Shown here piece by piece: positions 43,527 through 56,096 of a stretch of 59,668 bases of DNA. The first letter of the stretch is position 1. Each line of letters starts with the position of its first letter. Source of the DNA: Conoideocrella luteorostrata (taxonomy: Eukaryota; Ascomycota; Sordariomycetes; Hypocreales; Clavicipitaceae); the NCBI GenBank assembly GCA_032433595.1, contig JASWJB010000279.1:1-59668 (forward strand), read 5' to 3'. The notes beneath the pieces are model-generated. The model did not search any database. It saw nothing but the letters and a program-made list of their open reading frames with translations, and was not told the DNA's origin. A program made the translations under genes and the position numbers.

Positions 43527-46079
43527 CTTGAGGGAATGAATGTGAGACGCTGAGAGCGTGGATAGTCACAGAGTGGATATTCGTTAAAGATCGATTGGCG
43601 CGACGGTACTCAAGAATGCAATTTCGCAAGCGCAGTTGGCGAGAGAGCGCAGGGGAAGAGAGTGTAGTCAACAACGAGAAGATGTCACAAATCGAGAGAA
43701 TGTGGTGTGGTGAGGGAGGAAAGACCGAGAAACGAGATGTGAGACAGGGAGGCGACCACGAAGCACTTCTTATTCATGAATCCCAACTCCGCGCTCCGCA
43801 GAAGAGCAAACGTTAGTTGGGACAGCGAAAACTCTGACCAGCCCGACCTTGTTAAAAGCCTCACCAACGTCTCTGCTCATCGTCCCTGGAACGGATGGCG
43901 TTGGACTTCGCGCCAAGTGGATTGACTGGGAGAAAGCCGTCGACGATGGCAGATCCAGGCACGGGTTTCGATTGGCCGTTGAGTCAGACGCAGCCCGGCG
44001 GTGGATCACGCTATGCACCGTGGACATCTCTGACTGGCGGTACCTGTGCAATCGACCCGCCGTCCCGGCCCTAACAGTGTTCGTGCCTGGACCACGGACC
44101 ACCAACCATTTTCTTGGGTTGCAGCGCCAGGCTCCTCCATCTGGTCAAACGGCAATTTACGTTCCCAAAAGTCTGTTGGGCTTGTTGGGCCTGCCGGAGA
44201 CAGACTTCGTACGGCATTAGCCATGTTGCGTGACCGAAATGGGACACTGTTGGTCACTGTCGACCGCCGGATAAGGAAGGGAATTTCCGAATTCAAGTCA
44301 TGGCAGTTTGTCTCTGGGCCGAGCATTGCCGTGCCAAGAAGTATGGCAGCGCCGAAACTCTATTTGTTCTAGCCTCCCCATCTTCTCTCTTTTCGTCTCT
44401 TCTCTTTTCTGTCTTTCTCTCTCTCCGTGCGGATGATGCCAGGCTTGTAGTCTGGATGGTATGCTGATTTGTGTGCGCATTGCGCATCAAGATTCTCGGG
44501 CTTTCTGAAACAGTCCATGCTCACGACTTGAGCCTTGCACTTCTACTACAAGCGCTGTGAACCTGTGGTGAAACGGTCCATGGGATCTGCGACGCTCCTG
44601 AGACTGAAGGAGATAGAAAAGGAAAAATGGGGCTCGACACATTGGCCCTCCTTTAGATTCTGAATTTCGGCAGCAATAAGAAATCCACTAGCTGCACCTC
44701 GTGGCGATGTGGAGAAACAGCAATTTGAAGACAACGCCGCTCACCTCCCGTCAATGATATCCTGAATTACCGATGTGCTTCGTAGTGTTAGACACGATCG
44801 ACAGTCTTCACGACTCATGGATTCTTCAGGTGTGCAGGGTGATGCGATGTGCCAGATCTCCTTCGCCGGGCATGTCTCGGGCGATTGCGTGGATTGTGGA
44901 CGGTGATTTCAACAAATCGCATCTACAACATCTGCTTAGTCAGTTATCTGATTGTTTCGGCTTCTGATGGACCCCGAATCTGGCCGATATGCTGTCTCAA
45001 TCGCTTACTTGTCAAATATCTAATTGCAATACGGACTAAACTACTTAAGCGTAGGCGTGTTGTTGATCTTGGCGAAGACAGTGTCTTAGTATTTTCAACA
45101 ACGTAATTAATTCAAGTAGAGATGTCCTTGCACAGCTGAGGTGCAGTCAGACAGATAGACGTAGGCTATTGGGCTGAGCGTGCGAGTATCGGTCCGTCTC
45201 GAGCTAATGAAGTAAGTATGTGGTGATCACCGATCGCAATTGAATGAATGGGGCTATTGTAACAACTTTCTTTATCATCAAGTAATATTTTTGAGAAGAA
45301 GCAAGTGTTATCGGCGAACATGATTCTACACTGTAGCCTTGTAGCATAATGCTACGGTTGCTAAATGCGACGTCACAAGCAAGTAGTAAATTGGCATTCA
45401 GTCCATTAAAAAAAATTCCATAACTGGCAGTACATACGTAGTAGTTACATACTTTAAAATAAGCAAGGCAGTCTTAATAATATAGACAAGTATTTAATTC
45501 TCCTATTTATAGCCTTAGAGAAGCAATAGGCTCTCCGCCAGCACTGCAATGGTTACACGGTAAGACGGGTAAATGTACTCCGTACATATTTAGAAGAACG
45601 CATTGAAGTGTACCGAGTACATTGCGCCATCTCAGTCCCGTGTCGTATCTCGACACAATAAAATAACCTTAAAAAAGTACTGAACACCCTTCCGTGGGAA
45701 ATAATGCATGCAATCTGGTATGGGTCAGACGATCTCACCTTCCTTTTCTTTTTGTCACCCGCCAGGCAGGTCGACATCTTGCGGCAGCCTCCCTCACACT
45801 CTACTGACGCCAGCCCTTGCCCCGCCCCCGCAGTTGGGCAGAGCTTCAAACACCGTCTCTCCCAAAGCGGCCCCTTGTCTGCTCATGTCTTGCAAGATTC
45901 ACCGCTTCTACAATATACAGTCATCTCAAATTGCTGGAAAAGCTCAATCAGCTTGCCTAAAGCAGTCAGAAAAGGAAGAAGAAGGACTCGGATTTTCGAG
46001 CCGACGTCTTGCGATTTTATCCCTGCCCCGTTGGATTAGCTGCCTCAATTTCCGAGATTGCTAGGAGTCCAAGACCACC
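43527..46079. other. Long intergenic region upstream of two divergent genes
   Basis: 2.55 kb. The 5' flank of the GPI-type protein lies at the left; the right ~350 bp is the leader of the SH3BGR-like gene. A 123-codon plus-strand ORF at 43849-44220 has no start context, domain or splice support. One motif copy, GTACTCCGTAC, lies at 45576-45586, and an AT-rich stretch lies at 45400-45500. Confidence 0.5.
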
Positions 46080-47394
46080 ATGACAACGTACGCTACCGAC
46101 CCGGCACTCTACATCTTTACGTCCCTCACCGCCGGCTCCTCCCACATCGTGACGGCTACCTCGCGGCTAGAAACTATTCTTCGCGCCAACCGCGTGCCCT
46201 TTAAGGCGGTGGATATTGCTACGGACCCGAAGGCACGCATGCTCTGGGGACGTAGGGCTGGGAAAGATGATGGCGGTCGTCTGAGGAAACTTCCTGGCCT
46301 GGTGCAGGAAGGCGAGGTATTGGGTGTGAGTTTTCTTGCTTGGGGAGGGTTTTTTTCCGCGAGCCGTATCTTTTAAAAAGATAACCACGTTATTCTCTTG
46401 AAGCATTTACTAATCGTTGTGCGGACAGGACCTCGTTGAAATCGAAGATTGGAACGAATACGGCGAGCTGAAGCAACACGTCAAAATATTCTACGATGAG
46501 CACACAATTCCCAACATCCACAACAAACCCGCCGAACCTCCGAAACCCAAGAGACCCGTAGCTAAGTCTGCAGCTGGTGCCGCGGCCGCCGCAGCTGCAT
46601 CCTCAAAGTCGACAACAACTCCTAAACCCCCACCCGCTCCCCCTTTACCAGCGGCGAAATCCTCCACTGACTCCTCAACACTTAAAGCGGGCGAGAAACC
46701 ACCCGAAGCCGGCCAGCAGACCACCCTACCGATGCGCTCTGTTGCTGACGAGGCTGCCCAGAAGGCTAATGAACTCCGCCTCAAGTCCCTTCGAGAGAAA
46801 GTTCATGGAAAGAAAGCCGACGGTGAGAGCAAGCCACCCTCCTTGAGCCAAACAACCACGAAGCCCGACGAATTGAAAGAGCAGGATAAATCGAAGGAAC
46901 AGAAAGAAGATAAATCTCCTGGTCTTCAGTCTCCCACGAGCAGTGCCTGGAAAAACAAGTCCGGGGAAGATGCCTTCCGGGAGACAGTCCAAAGTCCTAC
47001 AAGTGGGAAATGGAGACCTGGATCTACGGCCGGTGGTGTCACTTATAAAGGGGCAGCTGTTCTGGCAGCAGAGAGAAAAGAAATAGATAAAGTTGAGAAT
47101 GAGTATAAGATAGAGGAGGAGCCGGAGTTGGAGAAGGAAGTAGAAGAGAAAGATGCCGTAGATAAGAAGAAGCTAGCTGTGGAGGAAGAGGAGGAGGACG
47201 ACAAAGATGATGACGAAGAGTCAGAAGAAGATGATGAGGACGAGGAGCAAGATGAGACGGAGAAATTAGAGAAGAAAGCGGAGACAGACAAGAAAGGCGT
47301 GAATACAGCTGAACCCACCAAGGAGGTTGAGAGCAAGGACACGAACAAGACCAAAGAAGAAGAGATAACTCCCGACAAATCATCACCAAAATGA
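46080..47394 (+). CDS. SH3BGR/thioredoxin-like protein with acidic tail
   Basis: Exons 46080-46325 and 46429-47394 (103-bp intron, GTGAGT donor, ACAG acceptor, phase 0) give 403 residues. The first ~110 residues form a glutaredoxin-like SH3BGR domain: LYIFTSLTAG, ETILRANRVPFKAVDIATDP, LWGRRAG, RKLPGLVQEGEVLG, then DLVEIEDWNEYGELKQH across the junction. There is no redox CxxC. A Pro/Ala/Ser linker (KSAAGAAAAAAASS) follows, then TSSAWKNKSGEDAFRETV and PTSGKWRPGSTAGG, two related motifs, and a long Glu/Asp/Lys coiled tail. Fungal members are probably cytosolic adaptor-like proteins; the function is not known. Confidence 0.8.
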
Positions 47395-47604
47395 CACAGT
47401 AGTCATCCACTATAACGAACAGCTGCAACTCTCACAAGTCTAGCCAGATAGCTGAATGATATTTCGCAATGCCATGATTATCCTAAAGCAAAAAATAGTG
47501 TCACTATATGGTATGATGTACATTGTCCCTTGTCAGAAACACCCCACATTACGAAGCAATTTTCTTTTACACGACGGAACTGCAGCTTGATCAGCACATG
47601 ATAT

Positions 47605-50600
47605 TTAATACAGCCCCTCGTCATCACTCGCAGTTCCATCCTGGAATCCCATCACAGCCTTCCCCTTCCCCTTCCCCCTTGAGCGACCATTGACCGCCCC
47701 ATCAGGAGTGTCGTTCCCCGAATCCTCATCATCACCATCCGCATCCGCAGCAATGGCCTTGCCCTTGCCCTTATTCGCAGGCATTTTCCCGTATGCCTTG
47801 GCGCTAATGCTGGCCCTACTCGAGGCCGAGGCCGAAGAGCGTTTGTTCTCCAAGGACGGCACGCTAGCTTTGGGCTGCTTGTCCCGACTTCCCTCGAAGG
47901 TGGCGCGAACCTTTTCGTAGTGCGCCAGCTCACCAGCACTCACACTGGGGATGAGCTCCTCGTGAGCAGCCATGAAATCGGCTTCGGTGACCATGACAGA
48001 TATATCCTCCTTGGTCGCGAAGTGGTCGAAGAAGTATGCCGTGGAGATGGCTGGCTTCCCTGTGCGCTCGGTGTTGATGACGCGGATTTTGGCGTCTACA
48101 GCGGTTGACTGGCGCGTGACGGCTTTGAGCATGGCGTCGCTGCAGAGGGCGTAGAAATCGGCACCGGTGTAGGTGAAAGGCAGTTGCTGGGCGACATTGC
48201 GGAGCGACAGTGATGGGTGAAGAGTGAACCTGGGGCGTGGGTTAGCAGTGTGGACGTGCAAAGCTTTGGAAAATAGTAAAATAGATGAAGAACTTACTTC
48301 CGGGTCAAGGCCTCCAGAATAGTCTGCTGCTTGTCGTGCGTGTCGGATACTCCGAGATAAAGCATTTTGTCAAAACGGCCAGGTCGCAGCAGGGCGGGAT
48401 CAAGCAGGTCGGGTCGATTGGTAGCTCCAACGACAAACACACCACCGGCGTCATCTCCGCCAGACATGCCGTCAAGCTCGGCAAGCAGTTGAGACACGAT
48501 ACGATCCATTACACCACCACTGTCGCCTTGGTTGCCTCTCTTCGGAGCAACGGAATCCAGCTCGTCAAAGAACACGACGCATGGTCGTGCGTCCCTCGCG
48601 CGTTGGAACACCCTTCGAACATTTGCTTCTGACTCTCCGATGTACATGTTGAGAAGCTCGGGTCCTTTGACGCTGAAAAAATTCAGGCTGTACTCAGTTG
48701 CGATGGCCTTTGCCAACAGTGTCTTGCCAGTACCAGGGGGACCATAGAACAGGATGCCGGATCGCTTCTTCATGCCCTTGGCGAACAGTTCTGGTCGTTC
48801 AAGCGGTAGCTGGATAGTTTCGGTGACTGCGTCTTTGACATTGCTTAGCCCACCAACATCGTCCCAGGTGACATTGGGAATCTTTGGTGCACCAATTGAA
48901 TCAGAGAAGTTCTTGCGAGCAGCCTCGACAGCAACCTCAAAGTCCGCAGCCGTGAGGGAGCGCGCAAGTGAACCGCCCGCGACCTGAACATCTCTCACTG
49001 TCACAAGAGTGCCGTCGCGAGAATGTTTAGCGGAGAGATTCTCCAGTCGCGCGTATTGAGCCAATGAAGCTCGCTCTACAACGTCGGCTAAGTCGCCCGC
49101 AACCAAGGCAGCTGTCTTCAGCGCAATCGTGTTCAGATCGATGGCCGGCTCCAATGTTACACCGCGGCTGTCGACAGCGTTCCTCAAGATTGCTTCACGC
49201 TCCGACTCATCAGGCGCCCCCATCTCTAACTCATGGGTGAATAATGCCCTCACTCCATCCGGCACCTGATCCACTTCGTTCGTTGTTGCAATGAGCACTC
49301 GGGTATCTTCCAAGATTTCTTTCATGGTGGACTCGATTCTGTCCGCCGTCAGAGCTTCTATGTGCTGAATCAACAGAACACAGCAATCGGGGCCGCAGCT
49401 GATGGCTCTCTCGGCACGGGTCCTGAGAAAGCCCTCCGTCTTAACGTCGCTACCGCTTCCTCCGCCTTCACCAAGAATATCGTATGCATCTATGGTGTAG
49501 GTATGAAGGCCAATGTCAGCACAGGCGGCACTTGCCAGGGTAGCTTTGCCAATATTTCTGTGTGTGGATGTCAATAATATGGCGATCGGTGGCATCTTAA
49601 GGTGTATCGCCCTAGGGCTGGTGCCGGCAGCCAATAGTTCGCGCAGCTGCCGCCGCAAAGGTGTCACAAAATTTCCCTTTTGATCTGACACAGTGAGAGG
49701 GCTCGCATCGGAGGTTCGTCGGGGCACCCTTTTCAATCCGAGATAATATGGCCAACTGCTTTGATTGACTCCGGGAACGCGGCTGGTCTCGAAGCCAGAG
49801 CCATGCATGCCAACAGTGGCACTGTCAATGCATGCGACGGAGCCCCAGAAAGCTTCGGCTGTTCCGTCCTCATCTTCGTCTGCCTTTTGGATCTGAATAT
49901 GGCCAACCTTGAACCAAGCGACACTGTCAATACGAGAAGAAGGCTGGCCAGGCCGGCCTTCGTCCGCAGTAAGAGCCATGACATCGTCTACCTCAGAGCC
50001 GCCGGCCCCAGTGGCCTCCTGAAGTGCTCGACCCAGTTGCGCGTCTACTGGCACAGCAATTAAATCCCCCGGTCGTACTAAACGAATTTTACGGGCAAAA
50101 TAACGTTTTAACCCTCCTAACACAGCAGTTTGGTACACACGCTCAGCAGATACTGGTGTACGAATATGATGTATGGCAATATCTTTTGCATAGGGTGGAT
50201 GAGATGCGCTAGTAAAACGAGGCAGGGTTCCCTTCCCTTGATAAGAAGACTTCTTGAGGGCAGCAATACGCAGATGGGTGGCACTGTCAAGATTGGCGAG
50301 CAAGATGGGCGATGCGTATGCGGCCGGGCTCGTTGGTCGCTGCAACTGTGATTCAAAGAACGACATCTTTCGCTCTCCCGCCCTGGAGCTTATTATACGA
50401 GTGACGGGTCGTTGAGAGTAGACTTCGGGCAGGCCATATACTCGGACCGGTCGCCAGTTGGACACTTCAGGTTCCGCGTTGCCGAAGCTCCCTAACCCAA
50501 ACGCACCAAATCCATTGAGCGGCGGCTCTTCGGCCACTTCAATCCGAGCCCAGTCTCCGGAGAAACAACCAATCTTCGGCAGAGAGCTCATGTCAACATA

Positions 50601-51941
50601 TATCCTGGCTTCTTCGTCCTCTTCTTGTGAAGGCTTTGGATGAAGTAAGTCCGAGGGGATTGGCCATGTTAGTCCATGTGCCTTGAACAAGCGGCCTCTG
50701 GGACGGTCCGGCCTTGCTGTAGCGGACGTAAAATTCGAGAAGACAGAGGCTGGTGTGGCAACGCCATTGGTCTTTCTTCCGCGAAGTGTACCCATCGTCA
50801 TCGGGGTGCCAGGCTGCATTGTGCCCATCCCGCTGATGTTTGTTGTTGGGAGAGTCGGGGCTTCCAGAGAAATCATCTCGTCCATTGAGTCATCAGAAAT
50901 CTCTTCTTCCTGCTCCGTGGCAGACAGTTCCGTCTCCGTCTCCGTCACTGTTTCGTCAGCTCGCGCATCGGTTCGATATCGCTCCTCGGCGGCTGAAAAG
51001 AACTGATCCGTATTACCATCCTCGTCGTCATCGCCAGTTCCGTTCAGTCGGTGACTCGAAGTCATGGAAGCGGGTCGCCTGGTATGCCTTTTGAGTCTTC
51101 CACGCATGAGAACAATTTTTGTTGAATCGCTCAAAATGCCCTGTGCAACAGGCTCACACATCATGATTTTGCCGGGATTCGGTGGAACATGAGTAACAGA
51201 ATGCGGCGCCAATGGCAGAGCAAACAGGTCACCGGTATGAGCTATCTTAAGACTGCTCAAAGAAGTACGGATAGCTGAAGTGAGTCGCTCCTCTTGACTC
51301 ATACTCGCTATGTTCTTCCCACTGTGATTCGGAGGGCGCTCCTTAAAGAAGGTGCCCTCGCCATTTTCCAATCGCTTCGTGGACTCGCTCTCAAGGCTGA
51401 CAAACACCGTTTCAAGTGGTAGGGGCTCGACGTCCAAAACCAGGATTTCTATGCCGCTCCGGCTGTGACTCGACAGCTTGGACGGTGCAACGTCTTGCAG
51501 CGTCACGGCAAAACTCTGAAGAGCTGAGGACGAAGGAGAGAATTGAACCGTAGAGTGTGTTAGTGACGATGATCGCACAACGGGGACAATCGACCAAGCT
51601 GTTTCGGCCGGTGCAGCATTAGGGCTCCATGGAGCCAGAGCTATATAGTATATCTGATCCGGTTTGTCTTCGTCGAGTTCTGTGTGTTACAAATAGGATG
51701 TCAGCGGGCGCATCCCTAGAAAGGTCTTAGGGTCTAGCGCAATGGCCTTCCGCGAGGTTCACATACTGTCTCGAAGTTGCGGAATGAGGTCGGCAATGAG
51801 ATCGTCTGACGCGATGCCAATGTCGCCTTTGATATGGTCGTCAAGAATAAGCCTGGATGAGATGGCGGGCTTGTCTTGCCGCCGCCTTCGAAGCAACCTG
51901 CCATGCGGCGCAGCGGCCCTAGAACCGTCAGCAACCGCCAT
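47605..51941 (-). CDS. pex6: Peroxisomal AAA ATPase Pex6
   Basis: Exons 51941-51767, 51679-48298 and 48229-47605 (introns 87 and 68 bp) give 1393 residues, the usual fungal Pex6 length. The N-terminal half holds the N1/N2 domains. The first AAA module is degenerate: the Walker A position reads STHRNIGKATL. The second is canonical: DDVGGLSNVKDAVTETIQLP, Walker A GPPGTGKTLLAKA, Walker B VVFFDELDS, and GATNRPDLLDPALLRPGRFD. The third exon supplies LSLRNVAQQLPFTYTGADFY and a Gly/Lys-rich tail. Pex6 with Pex1 extracts ubiquitinated Pex5 from the peroxisomal membrane. It is divergent from the lipase gene at 53053. Confidence 0.95.
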
Positions 51942-53052
51942 GCTTTTCGTATCGCCAAGTACACGCGAAGCGCAATGCTGGCAGAGTTGCGCTCGGAGCG
52001 AGGGACGACGGATGAATGAAGCTGGAGCACCCCGCTATCGCAAGCCCATTGCGCGCCGCACGTCCAATGTCGAATGATAGCTGTGCCAGCTAGGACTTTA
52101 AGCCTCGAAGCTTGCAAAAGTCCTATGACGGTCAATCTCGCAAGGCTGTGGCTCGTTGTGGTGGAGGCCGTAATAAATGCAGGAAGCTGGAATCTGGAGG
52201 TCGAAAGCGTCGATGGAGCTCAGTCGGCTTGCGGCTTCTGGGTCCGTGCAATGTCGGCAGCTCGTCGGGTGGCGGCCTTTGGTTGCAATTTACTGAATTG
52301 AGCAGCTAGCTACGGAGTAGTTACTTAGGCCTCGGCTCTGGCTGACTCTGGCTGACTCTGGCTCCGGCTCAGGCTCTGGTGTGGCCCACAACAGGCTGCC
52401 CTGGTTGGTAGTTAAACTTGAAGTACAGGGACGGGTACGGAGCACTCCGTACGGAGTACTTCGGCTGGAGCTTGGTAGAGATTGCTCGTCGCATGCATCA
52501 AGCGCAACTCAGCTTTGCAAAAGCGGAATTTTCCTTGCACATCGGGGCCGCTTTCCTGTTCATCGATGCCAATAACCGTGAGGTGCGTGGAGGTTACGGC
52601 CTTCACCGTGGGATGGCACCCCAAAATCGTTTGGTCCGAACTTAGACCTCGCTCAGTCCTTGGAGCTAATTTCACATGTCCGGCTGCCCGCCCCGCGTAT
52701 AACATGGACTACGGAGTACGTAAACTCCACATTGTCTGGGGCCGGTGGGCAGGATAGGGGCAAACGCGGCGATGCATGGACTCGTGTGGCAGCCATTTTG
52801 CCGTCAAACTAACTCCGTAAGTCTATAGTTACCACGTACGTCACGATCCGCACGCATCTCAGGACCCTCGGACGGCGCGGTGGCTGATCTTGAATCGCCA
52901 TGACCTTGTCCAGTTGAAGTGAAGTCGCCTATAATTCATGTTCGTCCAGCCTGTCTTTGTATCGCGTCGATGTCATTTCCGCTGAGACAAGATATTTTTT
53001 ATTGTCGCTCGCGGTCTCGGTATGCTTACGTCTTGAACAAACCGTCGACGAT
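51942..53052. promoter_or_regulatory. Bidirectional upstream region of PEX6 and the lipase gene
   Basis: 1.1 kb. It contains a CTGGCTGACT tandem run at about 52329-52378 and the densest set of the recurrent motif: TACGGAGTAG at 52311, TACGGAGCACTCCGTACGG and the following GAGTACT at 52436-52460, and TACGGAGTAC at 52710. Confidence 0.55.
52436..52460. repeat. Extended palindromic motif cluster
   Basis: Three half-units in a row (TACGGAG, CACTCCG, TACGGAGTACT) form overlapping palindromes in the PEX6/lipase intergenic region. Confidence 0.75.
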
Positions 53053-55122
53053 ATGTTAAAGCCTCAGTCGGGCACCACGACTACGCAATGCGAGTCTACC
53101 GCCTTCGAAGGGTATGCGAGCCTACTTCTGAATAGTGAGTCGACCATTGTGGTGCCAGGCGACAATTCACGGCCACGAGGGGATGCAGGGGATGGCTTGG
53201 CGACGCAATCGCTGGCGGGTTGCCAAACAGAAAATGATCACACCGACACACAGCTTTCCAGCACTCAAGTGAATGAAGAACCAGAGCACATCACATCTGA
53301 AAAAACTGAAATTGATCAGACCGGTCGCCATCAGGATGTAGAGGCATTTGTGGAGTCTGGCAGCAACCCCCTGTTTCCGCCGCTTCCATCATACGGACCA
53401 TCCTCATTCGTTTCTCGGGTCAAAGCTCTCTTCTTCAGAGTGACGGCTAGTGTTCTGAGCCTGATTTTCCTCATGATCATCGTTGTCGCTTCTCTGATAT
53501 CAAGCATTCCAATTTTTGCGAAGAAGGCGGTATACAAGCTAACACGACGCGACATCAACACGCTGCGGCCCTGCTACGAAGAGGAGTGTCGGAGAGCCGA
53601 TATTCGACGACAGAAAACAAGGTCATGGGAGCGCCGACAGTCCGCGGCAGCGATCGGCGGTGATCAAGAGGCTGTTTCGGAGGAGTTTCCTCCCACAGAG
53701 GGCGGCAAGGATCGCCTCATTTGTGACGTTGCATACTATGCAAAGCGAGTTGGTCTTGACGTTGACGTCTTCCAAGTTCGTACAGAGGACGGGTTTCTTA
53801 TCGATCTCTGGCATGTGTATGATCCTAAAGAATATGTTCTTCAGGAGACCCCTGGATCTCATACCGACGGAGCAAACGCGAAAAGCCCGAGAAAAACTCT
53901 GAAATCTCTGGACAAGAAGCCGAAATTCCCAGTTCTCTTGATACACGGCTTGTTGCAAAGCTCCGGGGCGTATTGCTGCAATGATGATGAGTCGCTGGCG
54001 TTTTGGCTTTGCAAATCCGGTTTCGATGTTTGGCTGGGCAACAATCGCTGCGGATTCAAAGCCAGGCACGAAACTATGAGTTATTCAGATCCCCGCATGT
54101 GGTCCTGGACCCTACAACAAATGGGCTTGTATGATTTGCCGGCCTTAACATCGCAGGTTCTTGCCGAGACTTGCTTTGACAAGCTTGGCTTAATCTGCCA
54201 TTCCCAGGGCACAGCACAGACACTGATTGCCCTGGCAAAGGACCAGCGACCTGAATTTGGAGAAAAGCTGACTGTGTTTTGCGCGTTGGCACCAGCGGCG
54301 TATGCTGGGCCGCTCATTCGCAGAGTATACTTCCAGTTCATTCACAGACTCTCACCATTCATGTACCAAATGGCTTTTGGAATACATGCCTTCATACCAT
54401 TCATGATGCAAATGCACTCGGTACTGGACCCGCGGATATATGGCTGGCTGGGTTATAAAGTGTTTTCCTTCCTCTTCGATTGGTCCGACTCTAGATGGGA
54501 CCGTGGGCTGAGAAACCGGCTGTTCCAATTCGCGCCAGTTTATGTGAGTGCCGAGACCATGAGGTGGTGGTTAGGCAGCGAAGGGTTTGCCAAGCATAAA
54601 TGCATCCTCTCTACGAAAGAAGTTACTCAGTACGAGGAGGAAATAGACAGGGTGAAGATAGAAAATACCAGGGAGCTCACTGTCGAAACACGTGCCAATG
54701 GTTCCACGGTAGACAATGTGGTCGGCGACAGCCCGATGAATGAGAAATTGCCCGCCATCACGCCTTGGTACAACGAGCAGGCGCCGCCTTTTGCGATGTG
54801 GGTTTGCGGAAATGACCGACTTGTCGACGGAAACCGACTGCTGAGACGTTTTGAGAAGGGTCGAGAGCCGCACGTCCAGGTAGTACACAGTAGGGTGCTG
54901 GACGGATATGAACACCTGGATGTCATTTGGGCTGTTGATGCGCCAGAGCGAGTCTTCACGGAATTACGCGAAGTTCTGTGGAAGACGTGCCACGACAGAG
55001 ACAAGTTCAGGGTCCCGGAGGGATGCGACGAAGTGCCTGCATGGACACCGGAGTGTAACATAAGACAAGGTCCGATGGGCGGGAAACCGCTAGAGACTCG
55101 TGAGGTATGGAACAAGGCATAA
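53053..55122 (+). CDS. Steryl ester hydrolase / lipase (TGL1/YEH type)
   Basis: 689 residues in one exon, starting at the first ATG of a frame open to 52957. Residues 1-130 are polar and probably disordered. A transmembrane segment follows (LSLIFLMIIVVASLISS), then the Abhydro_lipase/alpha-beta hydrolase domain: VDVFQVRTEDGFLIDLWHVY, PVLLIHGLLQSSGAY (oxyanion-hole HG), FWLCKSGFDVWLGNNRCG, YDLPALTSQVL, nucleophile elbow LICHSQGTAQ (C-H-S-Q-G; Cys in place of the first Gly), acid in CGNDRLVD and the base in DGYEHLDVIWA. The triad is complete. Yeast relatives Tgl1, Yeh1 and Yeh2 cleave sterol esters at lipid droplets or the plasma membrane. An acidic insert of about 50 residues lies before the last strands. 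Confidence 0.9.
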   Translation: MLKPQSGTTTTQCESTAFEGYASLLLNSESTIVVPGDNSRPRGDAGDGLATQSLAGCQTENDHTDTQLSSTQVNEEPEHITSEKTEIDQTGRHQDVEAFVESGSNPLFPPLPSYGPSSFVSRVKALFFRVTASVLSLIFLMIIVVASLISSIPIFAKKAVYKLTRRDINTLRPCYEEECRRADIRRQKTRSWERRQSAAAIGGDQEAVSEEFPPTEGGKDRLICDVAYYAKRVGLDVDVFQVRTEDGFLIDLWHVYDPKEYVLQETPGSHTDGANAKSPRKTLKSLDKKPKFPVLLIHGLLQSSGAYCCNDDESLAFWLCKSGFDVWLGNNRCGFKARHETMSYSDPRMWSWTLQQMGLYDLPALTSQVLAETCFDKLGLICHSQGTAQTLIALAKDQRPEFGEKLTVFCALAPAAYAGPLIRRVYFQFIHRLSPFMYQMAFGIHAFIPFMMQMHSVLDPRIYGWLGYKVFSFLFDWSDSRWDRGLRNRLFQFAPVYVSAETMRWWLGSEGFAKHKCILSTKEVTQYEEEIDRVKIENTRELTVETRANGSTVDNVVGDSPMNEKLPAITPWYNEQAPPFAMWVCGNDRLVDGNRLLRRFEKGREPHVQVVHSRVLDGYEHLDVIWAVDAPERVFTELREVLWKTCHDRDKFRVPEGCDEVPAWTPECNIRQGPMGGKPLETREVWNKA

Positions 55123-56096
55123 AGGCATGATTGAGGTGGTGTTTTGTGGATGCATTTGTGCGAATGGGCCGCTTAGAGATTTAGCAGTTTGGCGAAGGCG
55201 TGAAACCACCACTTGGTGGTGGCAACACATAGCATACACTTGTGAATTGCTTGCAAATAGATTTCTATTCTGATGTTTACTGCTGTAGTGCACTGATATG
55301 CCAGCCTGGTGCACAAGGCAGACTAGAACATGCAGAGGTCGCTGTGTTGGCAGTGCGACTGAGCTGCAAATCTGCAATTAAAAGCGTCAATGGCCCTGAC
55401 ACCACACGCCACACATTGTCCATTGCCCACCGCATCCGCATACGGTGCTGGTTGCGGGTGGGTGACGTGACCGCGCGGAGCTGGGGTTGTGGTTGTTGGG
55501 GAGTCGCACAGATTCCACAGTGTGGAGTCATCAAGCTCTTGCACCTCGGTCCACGATGGGGCGTCCGTGTCTGGTCTGGGGTTCGCGGAGCACACAGCAA
55601 ACTACTGACTTCTCCGAGTTGGGCGCCCGTTGCCAGACACCATTAGCACTCCGGCTTTCGGCTGCAGCGGTGCAATTGACACGAAAATGAATAGTATGCA
55701 AAACTGTTGAGCGATCTCGCCCGGCCGGTTAGCCAGCCAGGCTTGGTTTCCGTCCAATCAGCCTCGAACAAAGCATTGATTAGCCCATGCCTCTGGCGTC
55801 CAAAGGCTAGTGGATATGCCCCGTCACCGGTCAGTGTTTGCCGGTGACATAGCCGGCCTCGCTGCCCTTAATTACTGTGTGGCTGGCCACCTTCAACATC
55901 TAGATTGTGCTTCTGATTTGCTGCCTTCTGCTTTTGGTCCTGGCTGTATACCGTGTATCTCGACTGTACTTGAGCTGCGCGTTCCTCCGTCGTCATTCGC
56001 TACGTCCTCAACTGAACTGACAACTTTCGCTGTGATCACAAGGCCCCAAAGCAAACCCTCCTCTCCAAGCCTACCAACTCGGAGCCCTTAGGCAAG
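55123..56096. other. Intergenic upstream of the acyl-CoA synthetase gene
   Basis: 974 bp containing the lipase 3' flank and the promoter/leader of the gene at 56097. The overlapping short ORFs on both strands are GC-rich chance frames. Confidence 0.5.

Noticed and set aside
43849..44220. 123-codon plus-strand ORF
   Set aside because: It has no recognisable domain and no good start context; it overlaps another open frame on the opposite strand, as GC-rich chance ORFs do.
47043..47378. Serine-rich 111-codon minus-strand ORF
   Set aside because: It is the complement of the Glu/Asp-rich tail of the SH3BGR-like protein.
48294..51578. 1094-codon ORF as the complete Pex6
   Set aside because: It lacks the N-terminal 60 residues and the conserved end; two flanking exons with good splice sites complete the protein.
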